The notes beneath the pieces were generated by a model that was not told the DNA's origin, made no database searches, and was given only the letters and a program-made list of their open reading frames with translations. 64,000 bases of DNA. Source: Aquipseudomonas alcaligenes (GTDB lineage: Bacteria > Pseudomonadota > Gammaproteobacteria > Pseudomonadales > Pseudomonadaceae). The position numbers and the translations under genes are program-made. Below, piece after piece: positions 19,732-29,400 of this stretch. The stretch spans positions 186,001 to 250,000 of the forward strand of contig NZ_FTNW01000002.1 of NCBI RefSeq assembly GCF_900156545.1. Reading direction: 5' to 3'. Each line of letters opens with the position of its first letter. Positions within the stretch are counted from its first letter, which is position 1.

Positions 19732-20052
19732 TCAGAAGCGCGGGGTGAAACCGGCCGGCTTGCTCGCCAGCCAGGCGACGAAGGTACGCAGGCGCTCATC
19801 GGCCAGCAGGGCCTCGCGGCTGTTGTAGTTCAGCGCCAGTTCCTTCTCGCTGAACAGCCGGTGAATCTGGTTGTGGCAGGCGCGGCAGACCCACAGGGTG
19901 GCGGTGATGCGCTCAGCCCTGGCGAAGCGCTTCTGCACATAGGGCTTGTCGTGCAGGGCCTTGGGGATCAGGTGGTGACGGGTCAGCGGCAGCTGGCGGG
20001 CACACAGCTCGCAGGCCGCCGGCTGCGGTGGCAGGCGAATCGTCTCGGCCAT
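19732..20052 (-). CDS. HNH endonuclease family protein, 106 aa
   Basis: A small HNH domain with two C-x2-C pairs (C14/C17 and C56/C59) for structural zinc and the catalytic block R-H-H-L-I-P-K (H26, H27) plus C-H-N-Q-I-H (H60, N61, H64). It is a stand-alone nuclease-fold protein of a type found widely in Pseudomonas; its target is unknown. It ends only 44 bases before the cobO riboswitch on the same strand, so read-through or a shared promoter is possible. Confidence 0.85.
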   Translation of the reverse strand: MAETIRLPPQPAACELCARQLPLTRHHLIPKALHDKPYVQKRFARAERITATLWVCRACHNQIHRLFSEKELALNYNSREALLADERLRTFVAWLASKPAGFTPRF

Positions 20053-20056
20053 GGCC

Positions 20057-20719
20057 TCAGCGTTTGCGACAGAGGGTCAGGCCGTCACCCAGCGGCAGCA
20101 GGCTGAGGTCGATGCGACTGTCCCGCAGCAGACCACGGTTGAGCGCCTGGATGGCGCGGGTATCGGCGCTTTCCGGGGTCTGCTCCAGCACCCTGCCGCT
20201 CCACAGCACGTTGTCGAACAGGATCAGCCCGCCCTGACGCACCAGTACCAGGGCATGTTCCAGGTACACCCGGTAGTTGGCCTTGTCGGCGTCGATGAAG
20301 ATCAGGTCGAAGCTTTCACTCTGCCCGCCACGCTCCAGCGCACTGAGGGTCTCCAGCGCCGGCGCCAGGCGCAGGTCGATGCGCTCGGCCACCCCCGCCT
20401 CGTGCCAGTAGCGCTCGGCAATGGCGTTGTACTCGCCGGGCAGGTCGCAGCAGATCAGCCGGCCGTCCGCCGGCATGGCCTGGGCCATGCACAGCGCGCT
20501 GTAGCCGGTGAAGGTGCCGATTTCGAGAATCTTGCGCGCGCCGCTGATTTGCACCAACAGGGCCATGAACTGGCCCTGCTCGGGCGCAATCTGCCAGCGT
20601 GCGGTGGGCAGCTGCGCGGTTTCCTCGCGCAGGCGCTTGAGCAGCGGCGACTCGCGCAGAGAGACATCCAGCAGGTACTGGTACAGCGCGTCGTCGAGGT
20701 TGAGGCTGCGGTTGGTCAT
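20057..20719 (-). CDS. SAM-dependent O-methyltransferase, caffeoyl-CoA OMT-like
   Basis: Class I methyltransferase of the O-methyltransferase 3 family, 220 aa. The SAM-binding region is I-L-E-I-G-T-F-T-G-Y-S-A-L, followed by F-D-L-I-F-I-D-A-D-K-A-N-Y and I-L-F-D-N-V-L-W-S-G, the metal-dependent OMT signature. Bacterial members methylate catechol-like phenolics; the substrate here is unknown. It overlaps the NlpC gene upstream by 4 bases (ATGA) and is followed closely by the HNH gene. Confidence 0.9.
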   Translation of the reverse strand: MTNRSLNLDDALYQYLLDVSLRESPLLKRLREETAQLPTARWQIAPEQGQFMALLVQISGARKILEIGTFTGYSALCMAQAMPADGRLICCDLPGEYNAIAERYWHEAGVAERIDLRLAPALETLSALERGGQSESFDLIFIDADKANYRVYLEHALVLVRQGGLILFDNVLWSGRVLEQTPESADTRAIQALNRGLLRDSRIDLSLLPLGDGLTLCRKR

Positions 20720-21231
20720 GGCTGGCGTGCCAGCTGACGAGCCGCCAGCACCCGCTTGGCGCCCAGGTAACTCTTCTGCCAGTAGGCCTGGCTCAGGTAA
20801 TCCAGGCGCACGGTGCCGCCGCTGGACGGCGCGTGCACGAAGCGACCCTCGCCGACATAGATGCCGGCATGGCTGACCTGGCCGCCGCCGTTGGTGGCGA
20901 AGAACACCAGGTCGCCGCTCTGCAACTGGTTACGGCCCACGCTGGGCGCGCGCACGCCAATCATCTCGCGGGTCGAGCGCGGCAGACTGATGCCGGCGGA
21001 GTTGCGGTAGACGTAGCCGATCAGGCCGCTGCAGTCGAAACCGCTCTCCGGGGTGTTGCCGCCGTAGCGATAGGGCGTGCCAACCAGACCGATGGCGCTG
21101 ATCAGCACGTCGTCGGCGCTGCCATCCACGATCGGGAAGGGATTGCTGGGTTCTTTGGCGGGAGGGTTGCCGGCGCAGGCGGTGAGCAGCGCGGCGAGGG
21201 CAAGCAGGGAAAGACGAGCCATAAAATGCAT
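20716..21231 (-). CDS. C40 (NlpC/P60) peptidase lipoprotein, 171 aa
   Basis: A signal peptide with lipobox L-L-T-A-C is followed by an NlpC/P60 domain: catalytic Cys in G-F-D-C-S-G-L, His in V-S-H-A-G-I-Y-V-G, and a third polar residue in F-V-H-A-P. These cell-wall endopeptidases cut peptidoglycan stem or cross-link peptides. The start is either the ATG at 21231 or the one at 21222 (M-A-R-L-S-L-L); neither has a clear ribosome binding site. It has a close paralogue immediately upstream. Confidence 0.9.
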   Translation of the reverse strand: MHFMARLSLLALAALLTACAGNPPAKEPSNPFPIVDGSADDVLISAIGLVGTPYRYGGNTPESGFDCSGLIGYVYRNSAGISLPRSTREMIGVRAPSVGRNQLQSGDLVFFATNGGGQVSHAGIYVGEGRFVHAPSSGGTVRLDYLSQAYWQKSYLGAKRVLAARQLARQP

Positions 21232-21309
21232 GGGCGGGCGTCCGGGCCGGAATGCGCCCTACTCTGCCGGCTCGCGAGCACGGGCGCAAGGCCCGTGCCC
21301 CACATTGGC

Positions 21310-21930
21310 TCAGCGCTTGTGCGTGTGGGCGTCGGCGCTCGGCTGTTCCGGAGCCAGGGCCAGCACGCGCTTGGCCTCCATATAGCTGCGGCTCCAGTAG
21401 CTGTCGTCCAGGCTGTCCACGCGCACGCCACCGCTGCGGCTGCTGCTGGAATGGATGAACTGGTCATCGCCCAGATAGATGCCGGCGTGGCTGACGCGGC
21501 CACGGCCACGGTTGTTGAAGAAGATCAGATCGCCCGGCTCCAGCTCGTTGCGCGACACCAGCGGCGCATCGAGGTTGATCAGCTCGCGGGTGGAGCGCGG
21601 CAGCTTCATGCCGGCTTCTTCCTTGAACAGGAAGCCGACGAAACCGCTGCAGTCGAAACCACTGAGCACCGAGGTGCCGCCCATGCGGTAACGGGTACCG
21701 ACCAGGGACAGGCCGTGACTGAGGATGTTATCCGCCAACGACGGCAGCTCGTAGGGCTTGTCGTCGGTGAGATCAGCCATCTGCTCGTCGGTCATGCTTT
21801 CGACCGGCTGCTGCGGCTGTGGTTGTTGAGCCAGATCCATCTGGTACTGCGACGTCGGTTGCTGGTTGGCACAGGCCGCCAGCAGGACTGAGAGTGCAAT
21901 GGGCACGAGGGGTGCGAAGCGCTTTAGCAT
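21310..21930 (-). CDS. C40 (NlpC/P60) peptidase lipoprotein with Q-rich linker, 206 aa
   Basis: Lipoprotein signal with lipobox L-L-A-A-C, then a Gln/Pro-rich linker (about residues 21-45), then the NlpC/P60 domain with Cys in G-F-D-C-S-G-F and His in V-S-H-A-G-I-Y-L-G. Its C-terminal region aligns with the downstream paralogue (S-Y-W-x-x-S-Y-x-x-A-K-R-V-L-A). The linker suggests reach across the periplasm from the outer membrane. An upstream GTG at 21936 is possible, but the ATG at 21930 gives M-L-K-R-F, a standard signal start. Confidence 0.9.
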   Translation of the reverse strand: MLKRFAPLVPIALSVLLAACANQQPTSQYQMDLAQQPQPQQPVESMTDEQMADLTDDKPYELPSLADNILSHGLSLVGTRYRMGGTSVLSGFDCSGFVGFLFKEEAGMKLPRSTRELINLDAPLVSRNELEPGDLIFFNNRGRGRVSHAGIYLGDDQFIHSSSSRSGGVRVDSLDDSYWSRSYMEAKRVLALAPEQPSADAHTHKR

Positions 21931-21999
21931 GGGCACGACCGTGTCTGTCTGGTTTTTATTGGTGGGCGACTATGCCGTCTATCGACGAGATTTGCAAAT

Positions 22000-22767
22000 T
22001 CAATGCCCGGAAATGTGACTTAGTAGTTCCGGCAAAACGTCTGACGCCCTCCCCGACAAACGGACATCCACCAGGCGGCTGATGTCGGTCTGCTGCGGGT
22101 TCACCTCTACCGTGAAACCCTTGTTTCTGCGGGCTTCCAGCACCGGTTCGACGATGTAGGGGAAGCTCGCCGTGGTACCCACCGCGATCACCACCTCGAA
22201 GCCCTGGCGCACCTGCTCATAAAGCCGACCAATGGCATCCTCGGGCAGCATCTCCTCGAACAGCACCACCGGCGGGCGCAGTACGCCCCCGCATTGTGCA
22301 CAACGCGGCGGCAGCGGACGACGCAGGTGCTCGGCCAGCTCCGGGTCCTCGGCCCCGCAGGACTGGCAGTACAGCGGCGCCAGTTCGCCGTGGATCTCGA
22401 TCAGGCGCTCCACCGGCGAACCCGCGGCGCGGTGGTAGCCATCGATGTTCTGCGTCAGCACCCAGCAACCGGTCTTGCGCCGCTGCAGCTCGGCGATGGC
22501 AGCATGCCCGGCATTCGGCGCGGCGCCCAGGCAGGCTTCGCCCAGCTGGGCCAGGTATTTCCAGCACAGCGCCGGATCGCGCTGCAGCATCGGTCCGGAC
22601 AGCGCCGTCTCGATCGGCAGGCCCTCGGCAGTCAGGCCGTTGTACAGCCCGCCGAGACCGCGATAGGTCGGCAGCCCGGAGTCGGCCGACAGGCCGGCAC
22701 CGGTGATGATCAGGATGCGCTCGGCGTTCTGGATGGCCTGGGCGACCTTCAGGGTATCGCTGTTCAT
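22000..22767 (-). CDS. Sir2-family NAD-dependent protein deacylase
   Basis: Sirtuin of 255 aa. NAD-binding G-A-G-L-S-A-D-S-G-L-P-T-Y-R-G lies near the N-terminus, Q-N-I-D-G-Y-H in the middle, and the catalytic His is in E-I-H-G-E-L. Four zinc Cys form two pairs (Y-C-Q-S-C and R-C-A-Q-C). The second Rossmann motif G-T-T-A-S-F-P-Y-I-V replaces the more usual G-T-S. It removes acyl groups from lysine in the cytoplasm; substrates are unknown. Start at 22767. Confidence 0.93.
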   Translation of the reverse strand: MNSDTLKVAQAIQNAERILIITGAGLSADSGLPTYRGLGGLYNGLTAEGLPIETALSGPMLQRDPALCWKYLAQLGEACLGAAPNAGHAAIAELQRRKTGCWVLTQNIDGYHRAAGSPVERLIEIHGELAPLYCQSCGAEDPELAEHLRRPLPPRCAQCGGVLRPPVVLFEEMLPEDAIGRLYEQVRQGFEVVIAVGTTASFPYIVEPVLEARRNKGFTVEVNPQQTDISRLVDVRLSGRASDVLPELLSHISGH

Positions 22768-22832
22768 ACCTGCCCCCGTAGTAGCAATGAAAGACGGCTC
22801 AAGAACCTGCACCGGCGCGGGGAACAACCAGC

Positions 22833-22873
22833 CACCCTCTCCCTGACCCTCTCCCGTTAACAGGAGAGGGGGA
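22833..22873. repeat. REP-type palindrome between sirtuin and glycosylase genes
   Basis: One copy of the C-T-C-T-C-C-C / G-G-A-G-A-G-G palindrome family, lying directly after the stop of the glycosylase-like gene and before the sirtuin start. Confidence 0.8.
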
Positions 22874-22898
22874 AAGCAATTGCTCCGCCCCGTACTCG

Positions 22899-23570
22899 CT
22901 AATGATTGACCGTATGCGCCAGCATCACCGACAACTGACACAGCGGACGGCCGCTCTGCACGTGCCATTGGTTGAAGGCGGCCTGCACCAGGGCCAGGTC
23001 CTTCTGGCTGGTTGGCGCCTTGTCGATGATCTGCTGGGCCTTGAGCGCGGCAACCATATCGTCGGTCGGGATGAAGGTGTCCTTGCCGACCATGCGCAAA
23101 AACCGTGGCGCCGACAGGCCGCCGAGCTGGTTGCCGTGCTTGGCCAGGTACTTCCACAGGCCGACGATATCGGTCACCGGCCAGTCGGCGATCAGCGCGC
23201 CGAAGCTGCCTTTTTCTGGGCGCACATCGAGGATGAACTGGGCATTGCGCGGCACGCTCTTGAGCTTGCCCAGGTGACGGATCAGCCGCGCATCCTGCAT
23301 CAGACGCTCCAGGTGCTCGGCGCCCATCAGCACCACCTTCTCCGGGTCGAAGCCAAAGAACACCTGCTCGAAGGCCGGCCATTTGGCGTCGACCAGGCTG
23401 TGCTTGAGGCCGGCGCGGAACACCCGCAGCGCCAGCAGCGACAGGTATCGATCATCACTCAGCGCACGCAGCTCGGCGTCGGAGCGAGGCTGCGGCAGGC
23501 GCGCCTCCAGCGCGGCGGCCGAGCCGAAGCGGTTGAGGCAGTATTCGTGGAGCCATTGATAGTCACGCAT
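22899..23570 (-). CDS. DNA-3-methyladenine glycosylase I-like protein
   Basis: 223 aa, matching the Pseudomonas proteins annotated as DNA-3-methyladenine glycosylase I (helix-hairpin-helix fold): L-S-L-L-A-L-R-V-F-R-A-G-L, F-F-G-F-D-P-E-K-V, I-R-H-L-G-K-L-K-S-V, and a central G-K-D-T-F-I-P-T-D-D. Classical Tag has Cys/His zinc ligands that I do not see here, so the exact activity is uncertain. AGGGAGA precedes the ATG at 23570. It sits downstream of cobM on the same strand. Confidence 0.75.
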   Translation of the reverse strand: MRDYQWLHEYCLNRFGSAAALEARLPQPRSDAELRALSDDRYLSLLALRVFRAGLKHSLVDAKWPAFEQVFFGFDPEKVVLMGAEHLERLMQDARLIRHLGKLKSVPRNAQFILDVRPEKGSFGALIADWPVTDIVGLWKYLAKHGNQLGGLSAPRFLRMVGKDTFIPTDDMVAALKAQQIIDKAPTSQKDLALVQAAFNQWHVQSGRPLCQLSVMLAHTVNH

Positions 23571-23616
23571 GCTTGATCTCCCTTGCAGCCGTGAAGGTTG
23601 CCCGACGCACGCGGGC

Positions 23617-24366
23617 TCAGTCCAGGCGATAGAGGTGACGCGTCGCCTCGGCATACAGCGCCGACTGGGCGAAATCGTCGGTGGCCAGGACCCGCCCGAC
23701 CAGGATCAGCGCGGTGCGGCGAAAGCCCTTTACCGCCACCCGCGCCTCGATGTCCGCCAGGGTGCCGCGCACCCAGTCCTGGTCGGGCCAGCTGGCGCGG
23801 TGCACCACGGCGATCGGGCAGTCGGCGCCGTAGTACGGCAGCAACTCGTCGATGATACGCGGCAGGTGCTGTACACCGAGGTGGATGGCCAGGGTCGCGC
23901 GGTGGCTGGCCAGGGCGCCCAGCTCCTCCCCCGCCGGCATTGGCGAATTGTGCCCGTAGCGGGTGAGGATCACCGTCTGCGCCACCTCCGGCAGGGTCAG
24001 CTCGGCCTCCAGCAGCGCTGCGCAGGCGGCGGTCGCGGTCACGCCAGGGACGATTTCGAACGGAATGTTCAGCGCGCGCAGTTCGCGGATCTGTTCGCCG
24101 ATGGCGCCATACAGCGAGGGGTCGCCGGAATGCACGCGGGCCACGTCCTGGCCCAGGGCGTGGGCCTCGGCCAGCAGCGCGATGATCTGCTGCAGGTGCA
24201 GCTCGGCGGTGTTCACCACCCGCTCGGCGCGGTGGCCGTCGAGCACAGCCGCCGGCACCAGCGAGCCGGCATAGAGGATCACCGGGCAGCTGCGGATCAG
24301 GCGCTGGCCCTTGACGGTGATCAGCTCGGGGTCGCCGGGGCCGGCGCCGATGAAATAGACAGTCAT
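23617..24366 (-). CDS. cobM: Precorrin-4 C11-methyltransferase
   Basis: CobM methylates C-11 of precorrin-4 using SAM. The tetrapyrrole methylase fold is marked by [14 protein letters not shown] at the N-terminus, V-H-S-G-D-P-S-L-Y-G in the middle, and P-G-V-T-A. 249 aa, full length. The start overlaps the cobE stop by 4 bases, so cobE-cobM is one unit on the minus strand. Confidence 0.95.
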   Translation of the reverse strand: MTVYFIGAGPGDPELITVKGQRLIRSCPVILYAGSLVPAAVLDGHRAERVVNTAELHLQQIIALLAEAHALGQDVARVHSGDPSLYGAIGEQIRELRALNIPFEIVPGVTATAACAALLEAELTLPEVAQTVILTRYGHNSPMPAGEELGALASHRATLAIHLGVQHLPRIIDELLPYYGADCPIAVVHRASWPDQDWVRGTLADIEARVAVKGFRRTALILVGRVLATDDFAQSALYAEATRHLYRLD

Positions 24367-24767
24367 GCACAGGGCTCCGAATCGATGCGCGCCAGGGCGC
24401 AGGTAGCGTTGGCGCTGCGCAGGCGCGGGCCGAGCAGCTGCGCCCGCCCCTGGCGTGCGGCGGCGGCCAGGGCACTGGGCTCGGCCACCGCCGGGCTGCC
24501 GGCCACTTGCTGGGTCAGCGGGTTAACCTCGGCCTGCCCGGCGAATGCCTGCAGTGCCTCGGCCGCCACATGTTCCAGCGGCAGTCCCAAGCGTTCGGCC
24601 AGGGCCTGCAGGCCGGGCTCGCCACGCTTGTGCGCACTGCTGGCCAGCCCGACCAATTCGTCCAGCTGTCGGCCGTGGGCGGCCAGGCACTGCTGCAGCA
24701 GCGCCTGCAGTTCATCCACCGGACAACTGCGCCGGCAGCCGAAGCCGGCGATCAGGCGAATCGGCAT
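24363..24767 (-). CDS. cobE: Cobalamin biosynthesis protein CobE
   Basis: 134 aa, a stand-alone homologue of the C-terminal CbiG domain: I-A-G-F-G-C-R-R near the start, L-A-S-S-A-H-K-R-G-E-P-G-L, and F-x-A-E-x-L-x-x-x-x-V-x-N-P-type spacing. CobE is required for B12 synthesis in P. denitrificans, but its reaction is not settled; in CbiG the equivalent region helps ring contraction. The start at 24767 is chosen because the conserved region begins at once. It is divergent from cobW. Confidence 0.88.
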   Translation of the reverse strand: MPIRLIAGFGCRRSCPVDELQALLQQCLAAHGRQLDELVGLASSAHKRGEPGLQALAERLGLPLEHVAAEALQAFAGQAEVNPLTQQVAGSPAVAEPSALAAAARQGRAQLLGPRLRSANATCALARIDSEPCA

Positions 24768-24821
24768 GGGCACTCCCGCTGCAAGCCAAAAGGCCGCGTA
24801 GCTCAGCACGCAAGCCCACGC

Positions 24822-24843
24822 CGGTCAACCGCGCGGTTGACCG
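24822..24843. promoter_or_regulatory. 22-bp perfect palindrome between cobE and cobW riboswitch
   Basis: Arms C-G-G-T-C-A-A-C-C-G and C-G-G-T-T-G-A-C-C-G are separated by CG, so all 22 bases are self-complementary. It lies in the divergent control region of cobE-cobM and cobW-cobN. It could be a protein operator, or a hairpin in one of the transcripts. Confidence 0.5.
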
Positions 24844-24876
24844 CTTCCCGGCCGCTGCGTAGCCTTGCGCCCTTTC

Positions 24877-25085
24877 CGAGGTTCTTCTTCGCCCGGCGAA
24901 GAAGCTAAGAGGGAACAGGGTCGATGCCCTGGCTGCCCCCGCAACTGTGAACGGATGACGTCCTTCGACATGCCACTGCCCTGACGGGTGGGAAGGCGAA
25001 GGATCGAGCCCGAGCCCCCTATGATCTCGCCAGAGATCGCAGGAGGTTTTCGGGCTTACGCCGTGAGCCAGGAGACCTGCCTCGT
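24877..25085 (+). promoter_or_regulatory. Cobalamin riboswitch upstream of cobW-cobN
   Basis: Elements in order: G-A-G-G-G-A-A-C-A-G, G-G-C-T-G-C-C-C-C-C-G-C-A-A-C-T-G-T, the B12 box G-C-C-A-C-T-G at 24972-24978, G-G-G-A-A-G-G, an extra hairpin insertion around 25010-25060, and the 3' G-A-G-A-C-C-T-G-C-C at 25072-25081. P1 can close with C-G-A-G-G at the 5' edge. cobW starts 110 bases after it. Confidence 0.95.
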
Positions 25086-25194
25086 GAAAGTGTTCGACAA
25101 CCGGGCGGGGTGATCCGGTGGTGTTCGGCCCTCGCTCGCCTGCGGGAGCCCCGCCCTGCCCGTCCGTCCATTTTCCCGACGCAGCAGGGCCGCC

Positions 25195-26244
25195 ATGCAC
25201 ACTCTCGCCAAACTCCCCGTCACCATCGTCACCGGCTTTCTCGGTGCCGGCAAAACCACCCTGCTGCGTCATCTGCTGAGCCACGCGGGCGGGCGGCGCA
25301 TCGCGGTGATCGTCAACGAGTTCGGCGAGCTGGGCATCGACGGCGCCATCCTCAAGCAGTGCTCCATCGGCTGCAGCGAGGAAGAGGCCGAGGGCCGCAT
25401 CTTCGAGCTGGCCAACGGCTGCCTGTGCTGCACCGTGCAGGAAGAGTTCTTTCCAGTGATGCGCGAGCTGGTGGCACGCCGCGGCGAGCTCGACCATATC
25501 CTGATCGAAACCTCCGGCCTGGCCCTGCCCAAGCCGCTGGTGCAGGCCTTCAACTGGCCGGAGATCCGCACCGCCTGCACCGTGGATGCTGTGATCACCG
25601 TGGTCGACAGCCCGGCCGTGGCCGCCGGCACCTTCGCCGCCTTCCCCGAGCAGGTGGACGCCCAGCGCAAGCAGGACCCGAACCTCGACCACGAGTCGCC
25701 GCTGCACGAGCTGTTCGCCGACCAGCTGGCCAGCGCTGACCTGGTGCTGCTGAACAAGACCGACCTGCTGGATGCCGACGCCCTGGCCGCCGTGCGCGCC
25801 GAAGTGGCTGAGGAGCTGCCGCCAGCAGTCAAGGTGGTCGAGGCCCAGGGCGGCGAGCTGCCGCTGGAGGTGCTGCTCGGCCTGAACTGCGAGACCGAGC
25901 TGCATATCGACAGCCGGCGCACCCACCACGACGAGGAAGACGAGGACCACGACCACGACGAGTTCGACGCCTTCGACGTCGTACTACCGGAAGCAGAGGA
26001 AGTGCGCCTGCTGGCCGCCCTGAAGGAGGCCGTGGCCAAGCACGGCATCCTGCGCGTCAAGGGCTTCGCCGCCATCCCCGGCAAGGCCATGCGCCTGCTG
26101 GTGCAGGGCGTCGGCCAGCGCTTCGACCGCCACTTCGACCGTGCCTGGGGCGCAGACGAGGCAAGGCAGACGCGCCTGGTGCTGATCGGCCAGGACCTCG
26201 ACCGCGCTGCCATCGAGGCGGAGCTGAAGGCCGCACTGGCGTGA
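25195..26244 (+). CDS. cobW: CobW GTP-dependent metallochaperone
   Basis: G3E-family GTPase of 349 aa. P-loop G-F-L-G-A-G-K-T-T is at residues 14-22, the metal-binding G-C-L-C-C at 75-79, the N-K-T-D guanine motif near 183, and an Asp/Glu/His-rich segment at about 240-260 before the C-terminal CobW domain. CobW is thought to deliver cobalt to the CobN chelatase. It is the first gene after the second riboswitch and is followed by cobN on the same strand. Confidence 0.95.
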   Translation: MHTLAKLPVTIVTGFLGAGKTTLLRHLLSHAGGRRIAVIVNEFGELGIDGAILKQCSIGCSEEEAEGRIFELANGCLCCTVQEEFFPVMRELVARRGELDHILIETSGLALPKPLVQAFNWPEIRTACTVDAVITVVDSPAVAAGTFAAFPEQVDAQRKQDPNLDHESPLHELFADQLASADLVLLNKTDLLDADALAAVRAEVAEELPPAVKVVEAQGGELPLEVLLGLNCETELHIDSRRTHHDEEDEDHDHDEFDAFDVVLPEAEEVRLLAALKEAVAKHGILRVKGFAAIPGKAMRLLVQGVGQRFDRHFDRAWGADEARQTRLVLIGQDLDRAAIEAELKAALA

Positions 26245-26270
26245 TGAGCGCGAGCCGACTGTGGCTCCTT

Positions 26271-26377
26271 CACCCCCGGCCCCTCTCCCGAGGGGAGAGG
26301 GGAGGCAAGGCACGCCTGGCCGAAACCCGTACGCCGCAGCAACTCCCTCTCCCTCCGGGAGAGGGCTGGGGTGAGGG
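26271..26377. repeat. Two REP-type palindromes between cobW and cobN
   Basis: Two copies of the C-T-C-T-C-C-C / G-G-G-A-G-A-G family (about 26271-26306 and 26344-26377) in facing orientation, fill most of the 161-base gap within the cobW-cobN unit. Confidence 0.85.
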
Positions 26378-26405
26378 CCTCCCAGGCCACTCGGAGCCCT
26401 GACCC

Positions 26406-29400
26406 ATGCACCTGCTCCGCGCCCAGGCCGGCGTCACCCTGCCAGCCGACAGCATCGCCGACCTCGGCCAGACCCCGGCCGAGCTGGTGATCCTCTGCAC
26501 CGGTGACTCGCACCTCTCCTTGCTGGCCGAGGTGGCGCGCGAGTTGCCCGCAGACTTCCCCAGCCTGCGCCTGGCCAGCCCGGCGCAGCTGCCCAACCAT
26601 GCTTCGGTGGATTTCTACGTCGAGCAGGTGCTGCGCCACGCCAAGGTCATCCTGATCTCGGTGCACGGCGGCGTCAGCTACTGGCGCTACGGCATCGAAC
26701 GTGTGGTCGAGCTGGGCCGCCTGGGCGCCACCATCATCCTGGTGCCGGGCGACGACCGCGCCGATCCCGAGCTGAGCGAACTGAGCAACGTGCCGAGCGA
26801 GGACAGCCAGCGCCTGTGGCAGTACCTGCGCCAGGGCGGCGCGGACAATGCCCGTCACCTACTCCACTGCATCGCCAGCCGCTGGCTGGATCGCGACTAC
26901 CCCTGGAGCGAGCCACGCGCACTGCCGCGCACGCTGATCCATCACCCGCGCCATGCTGAGGCAACCCTCGACCACTGGCGCGCCGCCTGGCAGCCGGGCC
27001 GGCCGGTGGCGGCGCTGCTGTTCTACCGCGCCCAGGTACAGGCCGGTAATACCGCCTTCGTCGATACCTTCTGCCAGCGCCTGCAGGCCCAGGGTCTCAA
27101 CCCGCTGCCGATTGCCGTGGCCAGCCTCAAGGAAGCCGAATGCCTGACGCAGGTCGAAACCTGGCTGGATGAGACCAACGCGGCGGTGATCCTCAACACC
27201 ACCGGCTTCGCACAGTCCAACCCGGATGCGCCACAGGAACGGCCATTCCGCCGCGACGTACCGGTGCTGCAGGCGCTTTGCGCCCTGGACAGCGAAGAGC
27301 AGTGGCAGGCCAGCACCCAGGGCCTGGGCCCGCGCGACCTGGCCATGCACATCGCCCTGCCCGAGCTGGACGGCCGCCTGATCACCCGGCCGATCACCTT
27401 CAAGGGCGTGGCCGCGCGCAGCGAGCGCAGCCAGAGCGATGTGGTGCGTTACCGCCCGCACCTGCCGGGCATGGACTTCGTTGCCGAGCTGGCGCGGCGC
27501 TGGACCCGGCTCGCCGCCAAGGCCAACGCCGACAAGCGTATCGCCCTGATCCTGGCCAACTACCCGACCCGCGACGGCCGCATCGGCAACGGCGTCGGCC
27601 TGGACACCCCGGCCGCCACGCTGAATATCCTGCGCGCCCTGCAGCAGAAGGGTTATCCGGTGGCGAATCTACCGAGCGACGGCACCGCGCTGATCCACCA
27701 ATTGCTCGGCGGCGTGACCAACGACCTGGACAATGTCGACCTGCGCCCCTGCGCCCAGAGCCTGGCGCTGGACGACTACCAGCGCTGGTTCGCCGACCTG
27801 CCCGAGGCCAACCAGCGCGCCGTGCTCGAGCGCTGGGGGCCGCCCGAGCAGGACCCGATGTACCGCGCAGGCCGCCTGATGATCGCCGGCCTGCGCTTCG
27901 GCCTGACCTTCGTCGGCATCCAGCCGGCGCGCGGCTATCAGCTGGACGCGGCGGCGGTGTACCACGATCCGGATCTGGTCCCACCGCATGGCTACCTGGC
28001 CTTCTACTGCTGGCTGCGCACGGCGTTCGCCAGCGATGCGCTGATCCATGTCGGCAAGCACGGCAACCTGGAGTGGCTGCCGGGCAAGAGCGTCGGCCTG
28101 TCCGAGGCCTGCTGGCCGAGCGCAATCCTCGGCCCGCTGCCCAACCTCTACCCCTTTATCGTCAACGACCCCGGCGAGGGCGCCCAGGCCAAGCGCCGCA
28201 CCCAGGCGGTGATCCTCGACCACCTGATGCCGCCGCTGACCCGCGCCGAGAGCTACGGCCCGCTGCGCGATCTGGAGCGCCTGGCCGACGAGTATTACGA
28301 AGCCAGCCAGCTCGACCCGCGCCGCGCCGTGGAGCTGCGCAGCGAAATCCAGCGCAAAGTGCGCGAAGCCAGCCTCGACCGCGAGCTGGGCCTACAGCTC
28401 AACGACGACCCGGACAGCTGGCTGCCGCAGCTGGATGCCTACCTGTGCGACCTCAAGGAATCGCAGATCCGCGATGGCCTGCACTGTTTCGGCGAATCGC
28501 CGAGCGGGCGCCTGCGCCGTGACACCCTGCTCTCGTTGGTACGCATCCCGCGTGGCGACGGTCATGGCCAGCACGCCAGCCTGTTGCGCTCGCTGGCCCA
28601 GGACCTGACTCTGGACTTCGATCCGCTGGGTGGCGAGCCGGCTGAACCCTGGAACGGCCCACGCCCGGATTGCCTGTTGCCCCTGAGCGTTGAGCCCTGG
28701 CGCAGCCGTGGCGACACCCGCGAGCGCTTGGAACTGCTCGCCCTGCAACTGATCGAGCAGCCCGATTCGCCCGCGCCCGGCCCGGCCAGCGCCGCAGTGT
28801 TGAACGAGCTGCGCGGCCATATCGCCCCGCTGCTGGACAGCTGCGGCACCGCCGAAATGAACGGTTTGCTCGCCGCCTTGCAGGGCCGCTTCGTACCGCC
28901 TGGACCTAGCGGCGCACCCAGTCGCGGACGCCTGGACGTGCTGCCCACCGGGCGCAACTTCTATTCAGTGGACGTGCGCCACCTGCCCACCCCCACCGCC
29001 TGGCGCATCGGCGTGCAGAGCGCCGAGCGCCTGCTTGAGCGCCATCTGCAGGACGAGGGCGAGCATCTGCAGCGCCTGGGCCTGTCGGTATGGGGCACGG
29101 CAACCATGCGCACCGGCGGCGACGACATCGCCCAGGCCCTGGCCCTGCTCGGCGTGCGCCCGGTATGGCAGCCCGGCAGCCAGCGGGTCGAGCGCATCGA
29201 GGTACTGCCACTGGAACAACTCGGCCGCCCGCGGGTGGACGTGACCCTGCGCGTGTCCGGCTTCTTCCGCGACGCCTTCGCCAATCTGATTCGCCTCTTC
29301 GACCAGGCCGTGCAGGCGGTGGCCGAGCTGGACGAGCCGGAAGAGATGAACCCCCTAGCCGCGCGCGTCTGGCAGGAAACCCTGGCCCACCAGGATCAGG

